From Halomonas llamarensis (lineage in GTDB: Bacteria; Pseudomonadota; Gammaproteobacteria; Pseudomonadales; Halomonadaceae), in the NCBI RefSeq assembly GCF_023555005.1, contig NZ_JAMJPJ010000031.1, forward strand, positions 1-40,198: a stretch of 40,198 bases of DNA, written 5' to 3'. The notes under the pieces are model-generated. The model did no database searches, was not told the DNA's origin, and saw nothing but the letters and a program-made list of their open reading frames with translations. Shown here piece after piece: positions 1 through 7,677 of the stretch. Within the stretch, counting starts at the first letter, position 1; every line of letters starts with the position of its first letter. A program made the translations under genes and the position numbers.

Positions 1-1025
1 GCGTTATTAAGGACGCCGACCCCCACTTGCACTTTGTGCTGCTGACCGGCGTGTCCAAATTCAGTAAGGTCAGCCTGTTTTCGGGACTGAATAATCTGCG
101 TGATATTACCCTGTCGCCCGACTATGCAACCCTTTGCGGCTATACCGATGACGACATCGATACGGTGTTCGCCCCGGAACTGCCCAGCCTTGATCGCGAT
201 GAGATCCGTCAGTGGTACAACGGCTACCGCTGGGGTGGCCGTGAGGTGACGTCTGTCTATAATCCCTTCGATGTATTATTGCTGTTCCAAGAACAAGAAT
301 TCGGCCCTTATTGGTTTGAGTCGGCGACACCCACGTTTTTGGTCGATATTCTTAAGCAGCGCGGGGTATTTACCCCGTCATTGGATCACTGGGAAACCGA
401 GTATGAACTGCTCAGCCAGTTTGATATTGACCAGATCAGCACCGAAGGCCTGCTGTTTCAAACCGGCTACCTGACCATCCAACAGGTAGAAGAGCCCCTG
501 TTGGGTTACCGCCAGTACACCCTGGGCTTTCCTAATCGCGAAGTCGAAACCAGCCTCAACCACGCGCTGCTTCCGTCACTGGGGGTCGAGAACGCCCCAC
601 GCGAGCGCCGAACGCTGTTCCGTCATTTAAGCCAGCACGATCTCGGCGGGTTAGAAACACACTTGAAGGCGCTTTACGCTGGGCTTCCCCATGACTGGTA
701 CCGCAATAATCCGATTGCTCGATACGAAGGGCATTATGCCAGTGTGTTTTACAGCCACTTTGCCGCCCTAGGGCTGGATGTGACAGTGGAAGACGCCAGC
801 CACCACGGAAAAGTGGACATGAGCGTGGACTTTGGCGGGCAACTTTACCTGTTCGAGTTCAAGGTGGTGGAGCAGTTGCCGGAAGGTAAAGCACTGGCGC
901 AGATCAAACACAAAGGCTACGCCGATAAGCACCGCGCCTCCGGTAAATCCATTCATTTAATTGGTGTTGAGTTTTCCAGCATCCAGCGCCAGATTGTAGC
1001 CTTTGAGGTGGAGACCTTGGCGTAG
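1..1025 (+). CDS. AAA-ATPase-like / PD-(D/E)XK nuclease family protein, 5' truncated by window edge
   Basis: The reading frame is open from base 3, so the gene begins before the window. The visible 340 or so residues align throughout with the C-terminal two thirds of the next gene (1094-2665), starting just after its Walker B region. The C-terminus has the nuclease-like signature: GKVDMSVD followed by YLFEFKVV, where E and K form the ExK of a PD-(D/E)XK fold. This architecture matches the pairing of an AAA-ATPase-like domain with PDDEXK_9 (formerly DUF1703). These families are often present in several copies per genome and have no settled function. The two copies differ mainly in a segment around 385-425 and another around 580-620. 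The family call is confident; the role is not known. Confidence 0.85.
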   Translation, partial: VIKDADPHLHFVLLTGVSKFSKVSLFSGLNNLRDITLSPDYATLCGYTDDDIDTVFAPELPSLDRDEIRQWYNGYRWGGREVTSVYNPFDVLLLFQEQEFGPYWFESATPTFLVDILKQRGVFTPSLDHWETEYELLSQFDIDQISTEGLLFQTGYLTIQQVEEPLLGYRQYTLGFPNREVETSLNHALLPSLGVENAPRERRTLFRHLSQHDLGGLETHLKALYAGLPHDWYRNNPIARYEGHYASVFYSHFAALGLDVTVEDASHHGKVDMSVDFGGQLYLFEFKVVEQLPEGKALAQIKHKGYADKHRASGKSIHLIGVEFSSIQRQIVAFEVETLA

Positions 1026-1059
1026 GTCGTAAAACCAACCGGTGAGCATGCTAAACTGC

Positions 1060-1073
1060 TGTTCGGTTCGCTG
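1060..1073. repeat. 14-bp direct repeat, copy 1 (after first nuclease gene)
   Basis: TGTTCGGTTCGCTG occurs here and again at 2708-2721, each time shortly after the stop codon of one of the tandem paralogues. A GAGCA-C/T-GC-like segment precedes it in both places. The shared spacer suggests that the duplicated unit included the downstream flank. Confidence 0.7.
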
Positions 1074-1093
1074 TTTTTGCTCTGGAGGCCACC

Positions 1094-2665
1094 ATGCCGG
1101 ATGCCCATCGCCGTAAGCTACCCATCGGGATTCAGACGTTCTCGGATATCCGCGAGGGCGACTATTACTACGTCGATAAAACCCCGCATATTGAGCGCCT
1201 GATTAACCAGAACAAATACTACTTCCTCTCGCGGCCACGCCGCTTCGGCAAAAGCCTGTTGCTGGATACCCTGCGCTGCTTGTTTGAAGGCCGCCAAACG
1301 CTGTTTGACGGGCTTTATATCCACGACCGGTGGGACTGGCAGCAGCGCTACCCGGTGATTCGTATTAGCTTTGCCGATGGTGTGATGCAGAGCCGTGAAG
1401 GGCTGGATGAGCGTATCCGTGAGCAGCTACGCGTTCAACGTGAACAGCTCGGCATTACTCAGCACCATAAAACCGATATACCGGGTGAATTTTCCGCCCT
1501 CATTCGCGCCGCCCACCAACAGTATGGTCAGCGGGTGGTTGTCCTGATTGACGAGTATGACAAACCGATTTTGGACAACATCCTGGTGCCGGAGCGCGCC
1601 CGAGAACTACGCGAGGGCCTGAAAAACCTTTACAGCGTTATTAAAGACGCCGACCCACACCTACACTTTGTGCTGCTGACCGGCGTGTCCAAGTTCAGTA
1701 AGGTCAGCCTGTTTTCGGGGCTGAACAACCTCAACGATATCACCCTGGATGCTCCCTTCAGCATGCTTTGCGGCTATACCGACGAAGACATCGATACGGT
1801 CTTCACCCCTGAGCTACCTGGCCTTGATCGCGAGGCGATCCGCCAGTGGTATAACGGCTACCGCTGGGGTGGCAGTGAGGTAGCGTCCGTCTACAACCCC
1901 TTCGACGTACTGCTATTGTTTCAGAAACGCGAGTTTGGGCCTTACTGGTTTGAGTCCGCGACGCCGACGTTTTTGGTCGATATCCTCAAGCAGCGAGGAG
2001 TATTTACCCCTCGATTGGAGGCCTTACAGGCAAAAGCGCAGTTGCTAGGGCGCTTTGATGTGGATGACATCACCACCGAAGGGCTACTTTTTCAAACGGG
2101 TTATATCACCATTAAGGACGTGCAGGAGCCCATGCTGGGCTATCGCCTCTATACGCTAGGCTTTCCGAATCGAGAGGTGGAGAGCAGTCTCAACGATTTA
2201 TTGCTGCCGGTACTGGGTATCAGCGCAAGCGAGGCGCAAACTCATCAACTGGCGTTATTCGATATTTTTCAGCGCCATGATCTGGCTGCTTTGGAAGCTC
2301 ACCTCAGAGCCCTTTATGCAGGGCTCCCCCACGACTGGTACCGCAACAATCCCATTGCCCAATACGAAGGCCACTATGCGAGTGTCTTCTATAGCCACTT
2401 TGCCGCTCTGGGACTGGATATGACCGTGGAAGACGCCAGCCACCACGGCAAGGTGGATATGAGCGTGGACGTTGGTGGGCATATTTACCTGTTCGAGTTC
2501 AAGGTGGTGAAGCAACTGCCGGAAGGCACGGCGCTGGCGCAAATCAAACACAAAGGCTACGCCGATAAACACCGCGCCTCAGGCAAACCCATTCACCTCA
2601 TCGGCGTGGAATTTTCCAGTATCAAGCGCCAGATTGTGGCGTTCGAGGTGGAGACCCTGGCTTAA
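1094..2665 (+). CDS. AAA-ATPase-like / PD-(D/E)XK nuclease family protein, complete copy
   Basis: A 523-aa protein that starts with ATG after a GGAGG-like ribosome site. The N-terminal half is an AAA-ATPase-like domain: a degenerate P-loop RPRRFGKS at about residues 47-54 and a Walker B-like VVVLIDEYDKPI with D153-E154. The C-terminal part carries a PD-(D/E)XK-like nuclease core, GKVDMSVDVGG then YLFEFKVV with E468 and K470. No signal peptide or membrane segment is visible, so it should be cytoplasmic. It is a tandem paralogue of the truncated gene before it, with long identical stretches such as FVLLTGVSKFSKVSLFSGLN. Defence or mobile-element-related roles have been suspected for such proteins, but that is not shown here. 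An ATP-dependent nuclease is the structural inference. Confidence 0.88.
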   Translation: MPDAHRRKLPIGIQTFSDIREGDYYYVDKTPHIERLINQNKYYFLSRPRRFGKSLLLDTLRCLFEGRQTLFDGLYIHDRWDWQQRYPVIRISFADGVMQSREGLDERIREQLRVQREQLGITQHHKTDIPGEFSALIRAAHQQYGQRVVVLIDEYDKPILDNILVPERARELREGLKNLYSVIKDADPHLHFVLLTGVSKFSKVSLFSGLNNLNDITLDAPFSMLCGYTDEDIDTVFTPELPGLDREAIRQWYNGYRWGGSEVASVYNPFDVLLLFQKREFGPYWFESATPTFLVDILKQRGVFTPRLEALQAKAQLLGRFDVDDITTEGLLFQTGYITIKDVQEPMLGYRLYTLGFPNREVESSLNDLLLPVLGISASEAQTHQLALFDIFQRHDLAALEAHLRALYAGLPHDWYRNNPIAQYEGHYASVFYSHFAALGLDMTVEDASHHGKVDMSVDVGGHIYLFEFKVVKQLPEGTALAQIKHKGYADKHRASGKPIHLIGVEFSSIKRQIVAFEVETLA

Positions 2666-2707
2666 CTTTCTGCTGATAAACGATCAATGTCACCTCTGAG
2701 CACGCAT

Positions 2708-2721
2708 TGTTCGGTTCGCTG
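2708..2721. repeat. 14-bp direct repeat, copy 2 (after second nuclease gene)
   Basis: This is identical to 1060-1073. Here it is not followed by another nuclease gene, so it marks the right edge of the duplicated block. Confidence 0.7.
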
Positions 2722-2755
2722 ATGAAAATATACCGCTTCTGTATGCATCTTCTGA

Positions 2756-2896
2756 TTATTTTTTGTGCCTTCCTCCCTGGCGCGCTTTGAAACGCGGATT
2801 GGTCTTACAAATGACATAAAGCCGCCCGCGACGTTTGACCACTTGGCAATCAGGATGGCGGTTTTTGGCAGACTTGAGTGAGCTAAGTACTTGCAC
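2756..2896 (-). CDS. rpmJ: 50S ribosomal protein L36, zinc-independent type (RpmJ2/YkgO-like)
   Basis: A 46-aa basic protein with the L36 signature: [18 protein letters not shown] at the N-terminus, then a [10 protein letters not shown] and NPRFKARQG core. Its length equals that of the alternative L36 (YkgO type), and it lacks the full zinc-ribbon cysteine set of the housekeeping form. The start is taken as GTG at 2896, because the conserved N-terminus begins there; the frame stays open upstream but that part has no family similarity. It lies 10 bases behind the L31 paralogue and is presumably co-transcribed with it. In this family the zinc-free copies replace the zinc-binding ones in the ribosome when zinc is scarce. 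Confidence 0.9.
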   Translation of the reverse strand: MQVLSSLKSAKNRHPDCQVVKRRGRLYVICKTNPRFKARQGGRHKK

Positions 2897-2906
2897 GCGA
2901 TATCCT

Positions 2907-3176
2907 CTATTTAGCGTCAGACGATCGGCGTGAAACCGTACCAAAGCGCTGTTGGAAACGCGCCACCCGACCCTCAGCGGAGACTCTGCGTTGCTCACCG
3001 GTATAGAAAGGGTGGGAAGCGCTAGAGATATCCAGGTCAATCACTGGGTAGGTATTGCCATCTTCCCAGACAATCGTCTGCTTTGAGGTGCAGGTAGAAC
3101 GGATCCGGAAAGTGGCTCCGCAGCTGGTATCGCGAAACACCACGTAATCATAGGCAGGATGAATCCCCTTTCGCAT
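2907..3176 (-). CDS. rpmE2: 50S ribosomal protein L31 type B, zinc-independent (RpmE2/YkgM-like)
   Basis: An 89-aa protein with the type-B L31 pattern: [20 protein letters not shown] at the N-terminus, later [14 protein letters not shown] and [11 protein letters not shown]. It lacks the CxxC zinc pair of type-A L31. The ATG at 3176 is chosen because AGGAG at 3183-3187 sits six bases upstream; a TTG at 3182 is also in frame but overlaps that spacing. It heads an operon with rpmJ. Directly upstream are a Zur-like palindrome and a Fur-like box inside the putative promoter, so expression is expected under zinc limitation and possibly under iron limitation. L31B displaces L31A and releases zinc in well-studied bacteria. 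Confidence 0.93.
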   Translation of the reverse strand: MRKGIHPAYDYVVFRDTSCGATFRIRSTCTSKQTIVWEDGNTYPVIDLDISSASHPFYTGEQRRVSAEGRVARFQQRFGTVSRRSSDAK

Positions 3177-3198
3177 GTTCAACTCCTTTAATCAATAT

Positions 3199-3220
3199 TT
3201 GATATAAGATAACATATCAA
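3199..3220 (-). promoter_or_regulatory. Zur-like operator of rpmE2-rpmJ
   Basis: The arms TTGATAT and ATATCAA form a perfect 7-bp inverted repeat around 8 bases. On the minus strand the core at 3200-3214 reads TGTTATCTTATATCA, matching 13 of 15 positions of the gammaproteobacterial Zur pattern TGTTATANTATAACA. It lies just downstream of the predicted -10 box, where repressor binding would block initiation. Confidence 0.75.
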
Positions 3221-3248
3221 TTAAACATGATTCTCATTAGCGTGTAAA
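3220..3248 (-). promoter_or_regulatory. Putative sigma-70 promoter of rpmE2-rpmJ
   Basis: Reading leftward, TTTACA (3248-3243) and TTTAAT (3225-3220) are separated by exactly 17 bases. The predicted start of transcription falls inside the Zur-like palindrome. Confidence 0.55.
3223..3241. promoter_or_regulatory. Fur-like box in the rpmE2 promoter spacer
   Basis: On the minus strand GCTAATGAGAATCATGTTT matches the 19-bp Fur consensus GATAATGATAATCATTATC at 14 positions. It fills the spacer between the predicted -35 and -10 boxes and abuts the Zur-like site. Confidence 0.5.
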
Positions 3249-3362
3249 GGTTGTCATCTAGCCATGTTGACTGCCCAAGAAATCTCTTACACATCCACAG
3301 TTGTTATTGACGAGCCGAATTCCCTACTGCGCCCCTGCCTCGGCATAAATCATTTCATTTTT

Positions 3363-3394
3363 TTGTTAAAAATGAGAACCATTAGCACTACAAT
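3363..3394 (+). promoter_or_regulatory. Promoter with Fur-like box upstream of the ABC ATPase
   Basis: The 19 bases at 3368-3386 (AAAAATGAGAACCATTAGC) match the Fur consensus at 14 positions. TACAAT at 3389-3394 is a good -10 box; the -35 is weaker (GTTAAA with an 18-base gap, or TTGTTA with a 20-base gap). The site lies about 45 bases before the ABC ATPase start. The rest of 3249-3432 shows nothing else convincing. Confidence 0.6.
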
Positions 3395-3432
3395 AGACTC
3401 ATTGTTATCCATCCTATCGCCAGGAGTGATCC

Positions 3433-4200
3433 ATGTTCGAGGTCAAAAGCGCTACCTTTGAAATCAATGGCAAGCCGATTCTGAATCCCATCGACCACAC
3501 CTTTCACGAGGGCAACATATACGGCCTGATTGGCCATAACGGCTCAGGCAAGTCGACACTGATCAAGCTGATGGCGCAGCAGCAGCCGGTAAGCCAAGGT
3601 GATATTTATTTTGACCAGCGCACGCTAAGTGATTGGGGAAATCGCGAATTCGCCCGCCAAGTGGCTTACCTGCCACAGCATTTGCCAAGTGCCGAAAGCC
3701 TTACCGGGCGCGAACTGGTCAGCTTTGGACGCTACCCATGGCATGGGTTGTTAGGTCGCCACACGCAAAAAGATAAAGACGCCGTCGAGCGTGCTATTGC
3801 GCTGACTCACACCGAGGCCTTTGCCGACCGCTTAGTCGACACGCTCTCCGGTGGCGAGCGCCAGCGGGTGTGGCTAGCGATGCTACTCGCCCAGGGCAGC
3901 CGTTTTCTGCTCCTCGATGAGCCGCTAGCGGCGCTGGATATCGCCCACCAAATTGAAGTGCTGGCCCTGGTCCGCAAGCTATGCGATGAATTGAATCTTG
4001 GGGTGATTATCGTACTGCACGATATCAATATGGCGTCGCGCTACTGCGATGAACTAATGGCGTTGCACAGCGGTCGTCTGCTGGCCTGCGGCTCCCCAAA
4101 CGATATGATGTGCGACAGCACCTTAGAGTCAATTTACGGCCTACCAATGCAGGTGATAAAACACCCTAATGGAGAGCACAATATCGCCGTTGCTCAGTAA
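3433..4200 (+). CDS. ABC transporter ATP-binding protein, iron-siderophore (FepC/FhuC/FecE) type
   Basis: A 255-aa nucleotide-binding subunit with every ABC motif in order: Walker A GHNGSGKST (34-42), Q-loop in YLPQHLP, signature LSGGERQR (from 138), Walker B FLLLDEP (D162, E163) and switch histidine in VLHD. Overall sequence and length fit the ferric-siderophore/haem/cobalamin import group. It starts at ATG 3433 with AGGAG upstream. No permease or binding protein gene is adjacent, so it must serve components encoded elsewhere or be a remnant of a larger locus. The Fur-like box upstream supports iron-repressed expression. The exact substrate cannot be read from the ATPase alone. Confidence 0.88.
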   Translation: MFEVKSATFEINGKPILNPIDHTFHEGNIYGLIGHNGSGKSTLIKLMAQQQPVSQGDIYFDQRTLSDWGNREFARQVAYLPQHLPSAESLTGRELVSFGRYPWHGLLGRHTQKDKDAVERAIALTHTEAFADRLVDTLSGGERQRVWLAMLLAQGSRFLLLDEPLAALDIAHQIEVLALVRKLCDELNLGVIIVLHDINMASRYCDELMALHSGRLLACGSPNDMMCDSTLESIYGLPMQVIKHPNGEHNIAVAQ

Positions 4201-4220
4201 GCGAAAATCTCGCTTACTGA
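4194..4220. terminator. Hairpin between convergent genes, possible bidirectional terminator
   Basis: TCAGTAAGCGA and TCGCTTACTGA form a perfect 11-bp stem with a 5-base loop. The left arm contains the stop codon of the ABC ATPase. No strong T tract follows on either strand, so termination is plausible but not certain. Confidence 0.55.
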
Positions 4221-4235
4221 AACGCAGTGTAAAGG

Positions 4236-5816
4236 TTAAAACGACTCGGCGGACAGCCGACAGGCGGCATACTTAAACTCTGGAATCTTGCCAAAAGGAT
4301 CCAATGCGGGGTTAGTCAGTAGATTCGCCGCCGCTTCTCCGTAACAGAAAGGCACGAAGACCATCCCCTCTGGCATCCCCGGATCCACCCTCACTTTGAG
4401 GGTAATCGCCCCTCGCCGGGTGGCAATGGTCAGCTCGTCGCCCGGCGCCATCCCCAGCCTTACAAGCTCAGCGGGGGCCAGGCTGGCTACCGCCTCTGGT
4501 TCTAAGTCATCAAGAACCGTGGCGCGGCGCGTCATGGAACCGGTATGCCAGTGCTCCAGTTGGCGACCGGTGGTCAATACGGTTGGGTAGTCGCTGTCCA
4601 CCGGCTCATTCGGCGCCAGTGGCCGGGTTGGAGAGAATTTCGCCCGGCCACTGGCGGTGGGAAAAGCCTCAGAAAAGACCACGTCGGCGCCCGGCGAGAA
4701 GCGCACGCTCTGGTGGGCATAAGCGTCCAGCGCTTGGCCACGAGGGTCGAGGATCAACAGCTTGGTGCCGCGCTTGGCCGCCTGCTTGAAGAAAGTGGCC
4801 GCCACCGGGTGGTTGACCGCCGGGTTGCAGCCGATAAGGATCACCACGTCGGCCTGGCTGGCCTGCATGAAAGAGGCGGTCACGGCACCGGAGCCGATGC
4901 ACTCCATCAGCGCCGCCACTGAACTGGCATGGCACAGGCGGGTGCAGTGATCCACATGGTTGGAGCCAAAGCCGGTGCGTACCAGCTTCTGGAACAACCA
5001 CGCCTCTTCATTGGAGCACTTGGCGCTGCCGAATCCTGCCAGGGCGTCAGGGCCATGGGTTGCCTTGAGGTCAACAAGCCCCTTGGCAGCAAAATCCAGG
5101 GCTTCGTCCCAACTGGCCTCACGGAAATGGGTCAGCGGCTGGGCGGGGTCGAAGTCCGGGTCGAGCCCTTTCGCCACGCCCTCCCGGCGAATCAGCGGCA
5201 CAGTAAGCCGCGACGGATGGCGCGGGTAGTCGTAACCAAAGCGCCCTTTTACGCACAGGCGATTTTCGTTTGAGGGCCCTTCGCGGCCATCCACATACAG
5301 GATCTCGTCGTCCTTGATATGGTAGGTAAGCTGGCAGCCCACCCCGCAGTAAGGGCATACCGAAGCCACATGATGCACGGTGGGGGCTTCTCGCGCGTCG
5401 CGCCTGGGCAGCTTGCGGCGCACCGCCGTGGCATCGATGGCCAACTGGTCGGCCATGGCCCAGAAATGGCTGGAACTGTCGGGGCTGTCTTCGCGGGCTG
5501 GCTGGTCGACCAGCAGCATCTCCATGACCCCTTCCCGGGCCGTGCGCGACCGCTCGGAACTGGCGCTCTTGACCACCATGCCCGGCGTTGCCATGCGCAG
5601 ACAGCTGGCGGCCAAGACGCGCTCGCCCTCGATCTCCACCATGCAGGCACGGCAGTTGCCATCGGCGCGGTAACCGCTGGCGTCCTTGAAACACAGGTGC
5701 GGAATGGTCTCGCCGGCGCGTTTGGCTACCTGCCAGAGGCTTTCACCGGGATGCGCGCTGACGTCAACGCCATCCAGCGTCAGAGTAAAGGCCTGTTCGC
5801 TAGTACTCATGCTCAT
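4236..5816 (-). pseudogene. fdhA: NAD-dependent formate dehydrogenase alpha subunit, internally deleted
   Basis: A 526-aa open frame, against roughly 930-980 aa for intact members. Present: an N-terminal [2Fe-2S] domain (C42, C55, C58, C72), the molybdopterin-oxidoreductase [4Fe-4S] motif CPYCGVGC (C154, C157, C161, plus C188), the active-site Cys-His in TRLCHASSV (C295, H296), and the C-terminal molydopterin dinucleotide-binding domain with LTTGRQLEHWHTGSMTRR. Missing: the double ferredoxin-type cluster region expected between residues about 140 and 146 (near base 5395), and about 400 residues of the catalytic domain between VRFSPGADV and FPTASGRAKF (near base 4680). Both losses keep the frame. 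The gene follows fdhB by six bases. As read it should not be a working formate dehydrogenase. Real decay or assembly collapse are both possible. Confidence 0.8.
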
Positions 5817-5822
5817 GCTCCC

Positions 5823-7543
5823 TTACCCCTTGATAATCACATTCTGGGCGGCGAGTTCGCCGCGAAAACCCTTGAGCAGCCCAAGCACCGGGTTAGGGGC
5901 CGCCTGGCCGAGGCCACAAATGGAGGCATCCACCATCACCTGGGAAAGGCGCGTCAATAACGCGACGTCCCATTCGTCACCCTCGAGCAGGGTCAGCATC
6001 TTCTCGGTGCCCACCCGACAGGGAGTGCACTGGCCGCAGGACTCATCGGCAAAAAAAGCCAGCAGATTGGTGGCCACGGCGCGCAGGTCGTCCTGGTCGG
6101 AAAGCACCATGACCGCCGCCGAACCGATAAAACCGCCGTGCTCCTGGAGGGTATCGAAGTCCAGGGGAACATCGGCCTTCGAAGCGGGCAGGATTCCGCC
6201 AGAGGCGCCGCCGGGTAGATAGGCCGCCAGGCGATGGTCCTCCGCCATACCACCGCAATACTCCTCGATCAGTTCATTGAGGGTGATACCCGCCGGCGCC
6301 AGGTGTACACCGGGTCGCTTGACCCGACCGGAGACCGAGAAACTGCGCAGCCCCACCCGGTCATGGCGGCCCTGGCGGGAGAAGGCCTCCGCGCCGCGCT
6401 GCCAGATCAGCGGAATCCAGTAGACGGTCTCGACGTTGTTGACCAACGTCGGCTGGTCAAAAAGCCCCTTCTGGGCCACAAACGGCGGACGGTGGCGGGG
6501 CTTGCCCGGCTTGCCTTCCAGCGACTCGATCATCGCCGACTCTTCGCCGCAGATATACGCGCCCGCGCCACGGCGCAGCACGATATAGCCCGGCGCGACC
6601 CACCCTGCGGCCTCAAGCTCACCAATCGCCTCGCGCAGCACGCCATACAGGGCCGGATACTCGTCACGTAAATAGATTCAGCCTCTACCGCCCAGGCGCT
6701 GACCAGGGCCCCTTCAAGAAAGCGGTGCGGCGAGCGCTCCAGATAATAGCGGTCCTTGAAGGTACCGGGCTCGCCTTCATCGGCATTGATGGCACAGTAG
6801 CGAGGGCCAGCCTCCTGGCGCACGAAATACCACTTCTTGAAGGTCGGAAAGCCTGCGCCGCCCAGGCCGCGTAAATTGGCCTGCTGCATCGCCTCCATCA
6901 GTTCGTCTACCGTGACATCGCCTTCGCGGCAGGCCTGAAGCAATGCCAGGCCACCCTCGCTGCGATAGTCGTCAAGGCGCTGCCAGTTGACGGGCTCGGG
7001 ATGGAAGTGACCTTCCTCGATCACCGACGCGATGCGCGCCTGGGTGGCGAACAACACGTGATGATGCCCCACCTCGGCCACCGGCGCCGTGTCGCAGCGC
7101 CCCATGCAGGGTGCCCTGAGTACTCGCACCTGCTCGACATCCACGTTCGCTTCCAACTGTGCTTTAAGCGCCTCGGCGCCAGCCAGTTGGCAGGTGAGAG
7201 AGTCGCAAACGCGAATGGTCACCGCGGGCGGCGGCAGCTGGTCATCGTGGATGACATCAAAGTGGGCGTAGAAGGTCGCGGTCTCGTAGACCGCTGCCAT
7301 CGGCAAATTCATATACGTCGCCAGGGCGCGCAGCTCCGCCAGCAGCAGATGGCCCCGAGCGTCCTGAATGGCATGCAAATGTTCGATCAACAGGTCTCGG
7401 CGACGCAGCGTGGCGTTCTGGCGCTCGTCGCCCAGTAGTTCACGCAGTCCCTCAAGGCGAGCGGGATCGAGCTCGCGCCCACGGGGCTTACCACGAAAGC
7501 GCTTGGGTTGTGTTGATTGCTGCTTAATCGTAGCGTCAGTCAT
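5823..7543 (-). pseudogene. fdhB: NAD-dependent formate dehydrogenase beta/gamma fusion (NuoE-NuoF-like), frameshifted
   Basis: The first frame starts at ATG 7543. It encodes a NuoE-like [2Fe-2S] domain (C113, C118, C146, C150 in RVCDSLTC and APCMGRC) and the start of a NuoF-like domain with the FMN motif GLGGAGFPTFKKW. Homology then jumps to a second frame ending at 5823, which has the NAD motif GAGAYICGEESAM and the [4Fe-4S] motif ESCGQCTPCRVG. The shift lies at about 6661-6678, where family members read ESIYVYLRDEYPALYG; here ESIY runs out of frame before RDEYPALYGVLREAI resumes. A 10-base loss between short TATTTACGT-type direct repeats would explain it (inference). Intact, this subunit passes electrons from FdhA to NAD. 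The start codon overlaps the ridA remnant. Confidence 0.83.
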
Positions 7544-7677
7544 CTTTCTTCAGCACCTATCGGAATCTGTGCCGTGAATAGGATGCCATTACCGACCACC
7601 GCCCACTCCAGTGGCGCCTTAGCGGCATACAGCTCCGTCTTTACCGGTTGAATCATGGCTAGCCCCTGATTAGTCAT
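7540..7677 (-). pseudogene. N-terminal fragment of a RidA/YjgF-family gene
   Basis: A 45-codon frame beginning ATG at 7677, overlapping the end of the DUF3726-like gene (AATGACTAA junction) and ending in a TGA that overlaps the fdhB ATG. Its product has a RidA-like N-terminus: AKAPLEWAVVGNGILFTAQI, resembling the substrate-pocket strand 'AP..WA..VGNLLFTSGQIP'. Intact RidA proteins are about 110-130 aa, so about two thirds is gone. RidA enzymes hydrolyse reactive enamine/imine intermediates made by PLP or amine-oxidising enzymes. The overlap with the upstream gene suggests that it was the last gene of the BCCT operon before fdhBA came to lie next to it. It is too short to fold as RidA. Confidence 0.6.

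Noticed and set aside
3264..3461. 65-codon frame before the ABC ATPase
   Set aside because: It runs through the Fur-like box and promoter, has no ribosome site and no family resemblance, and overlaps the true ABC start.
4396..7577. Several long frames opposite the fdhA/fdhB genes
   Set aside because: They have GC-rich low-complexity products without family resemblance and shadow the coding strand of recognisable fdh genes.
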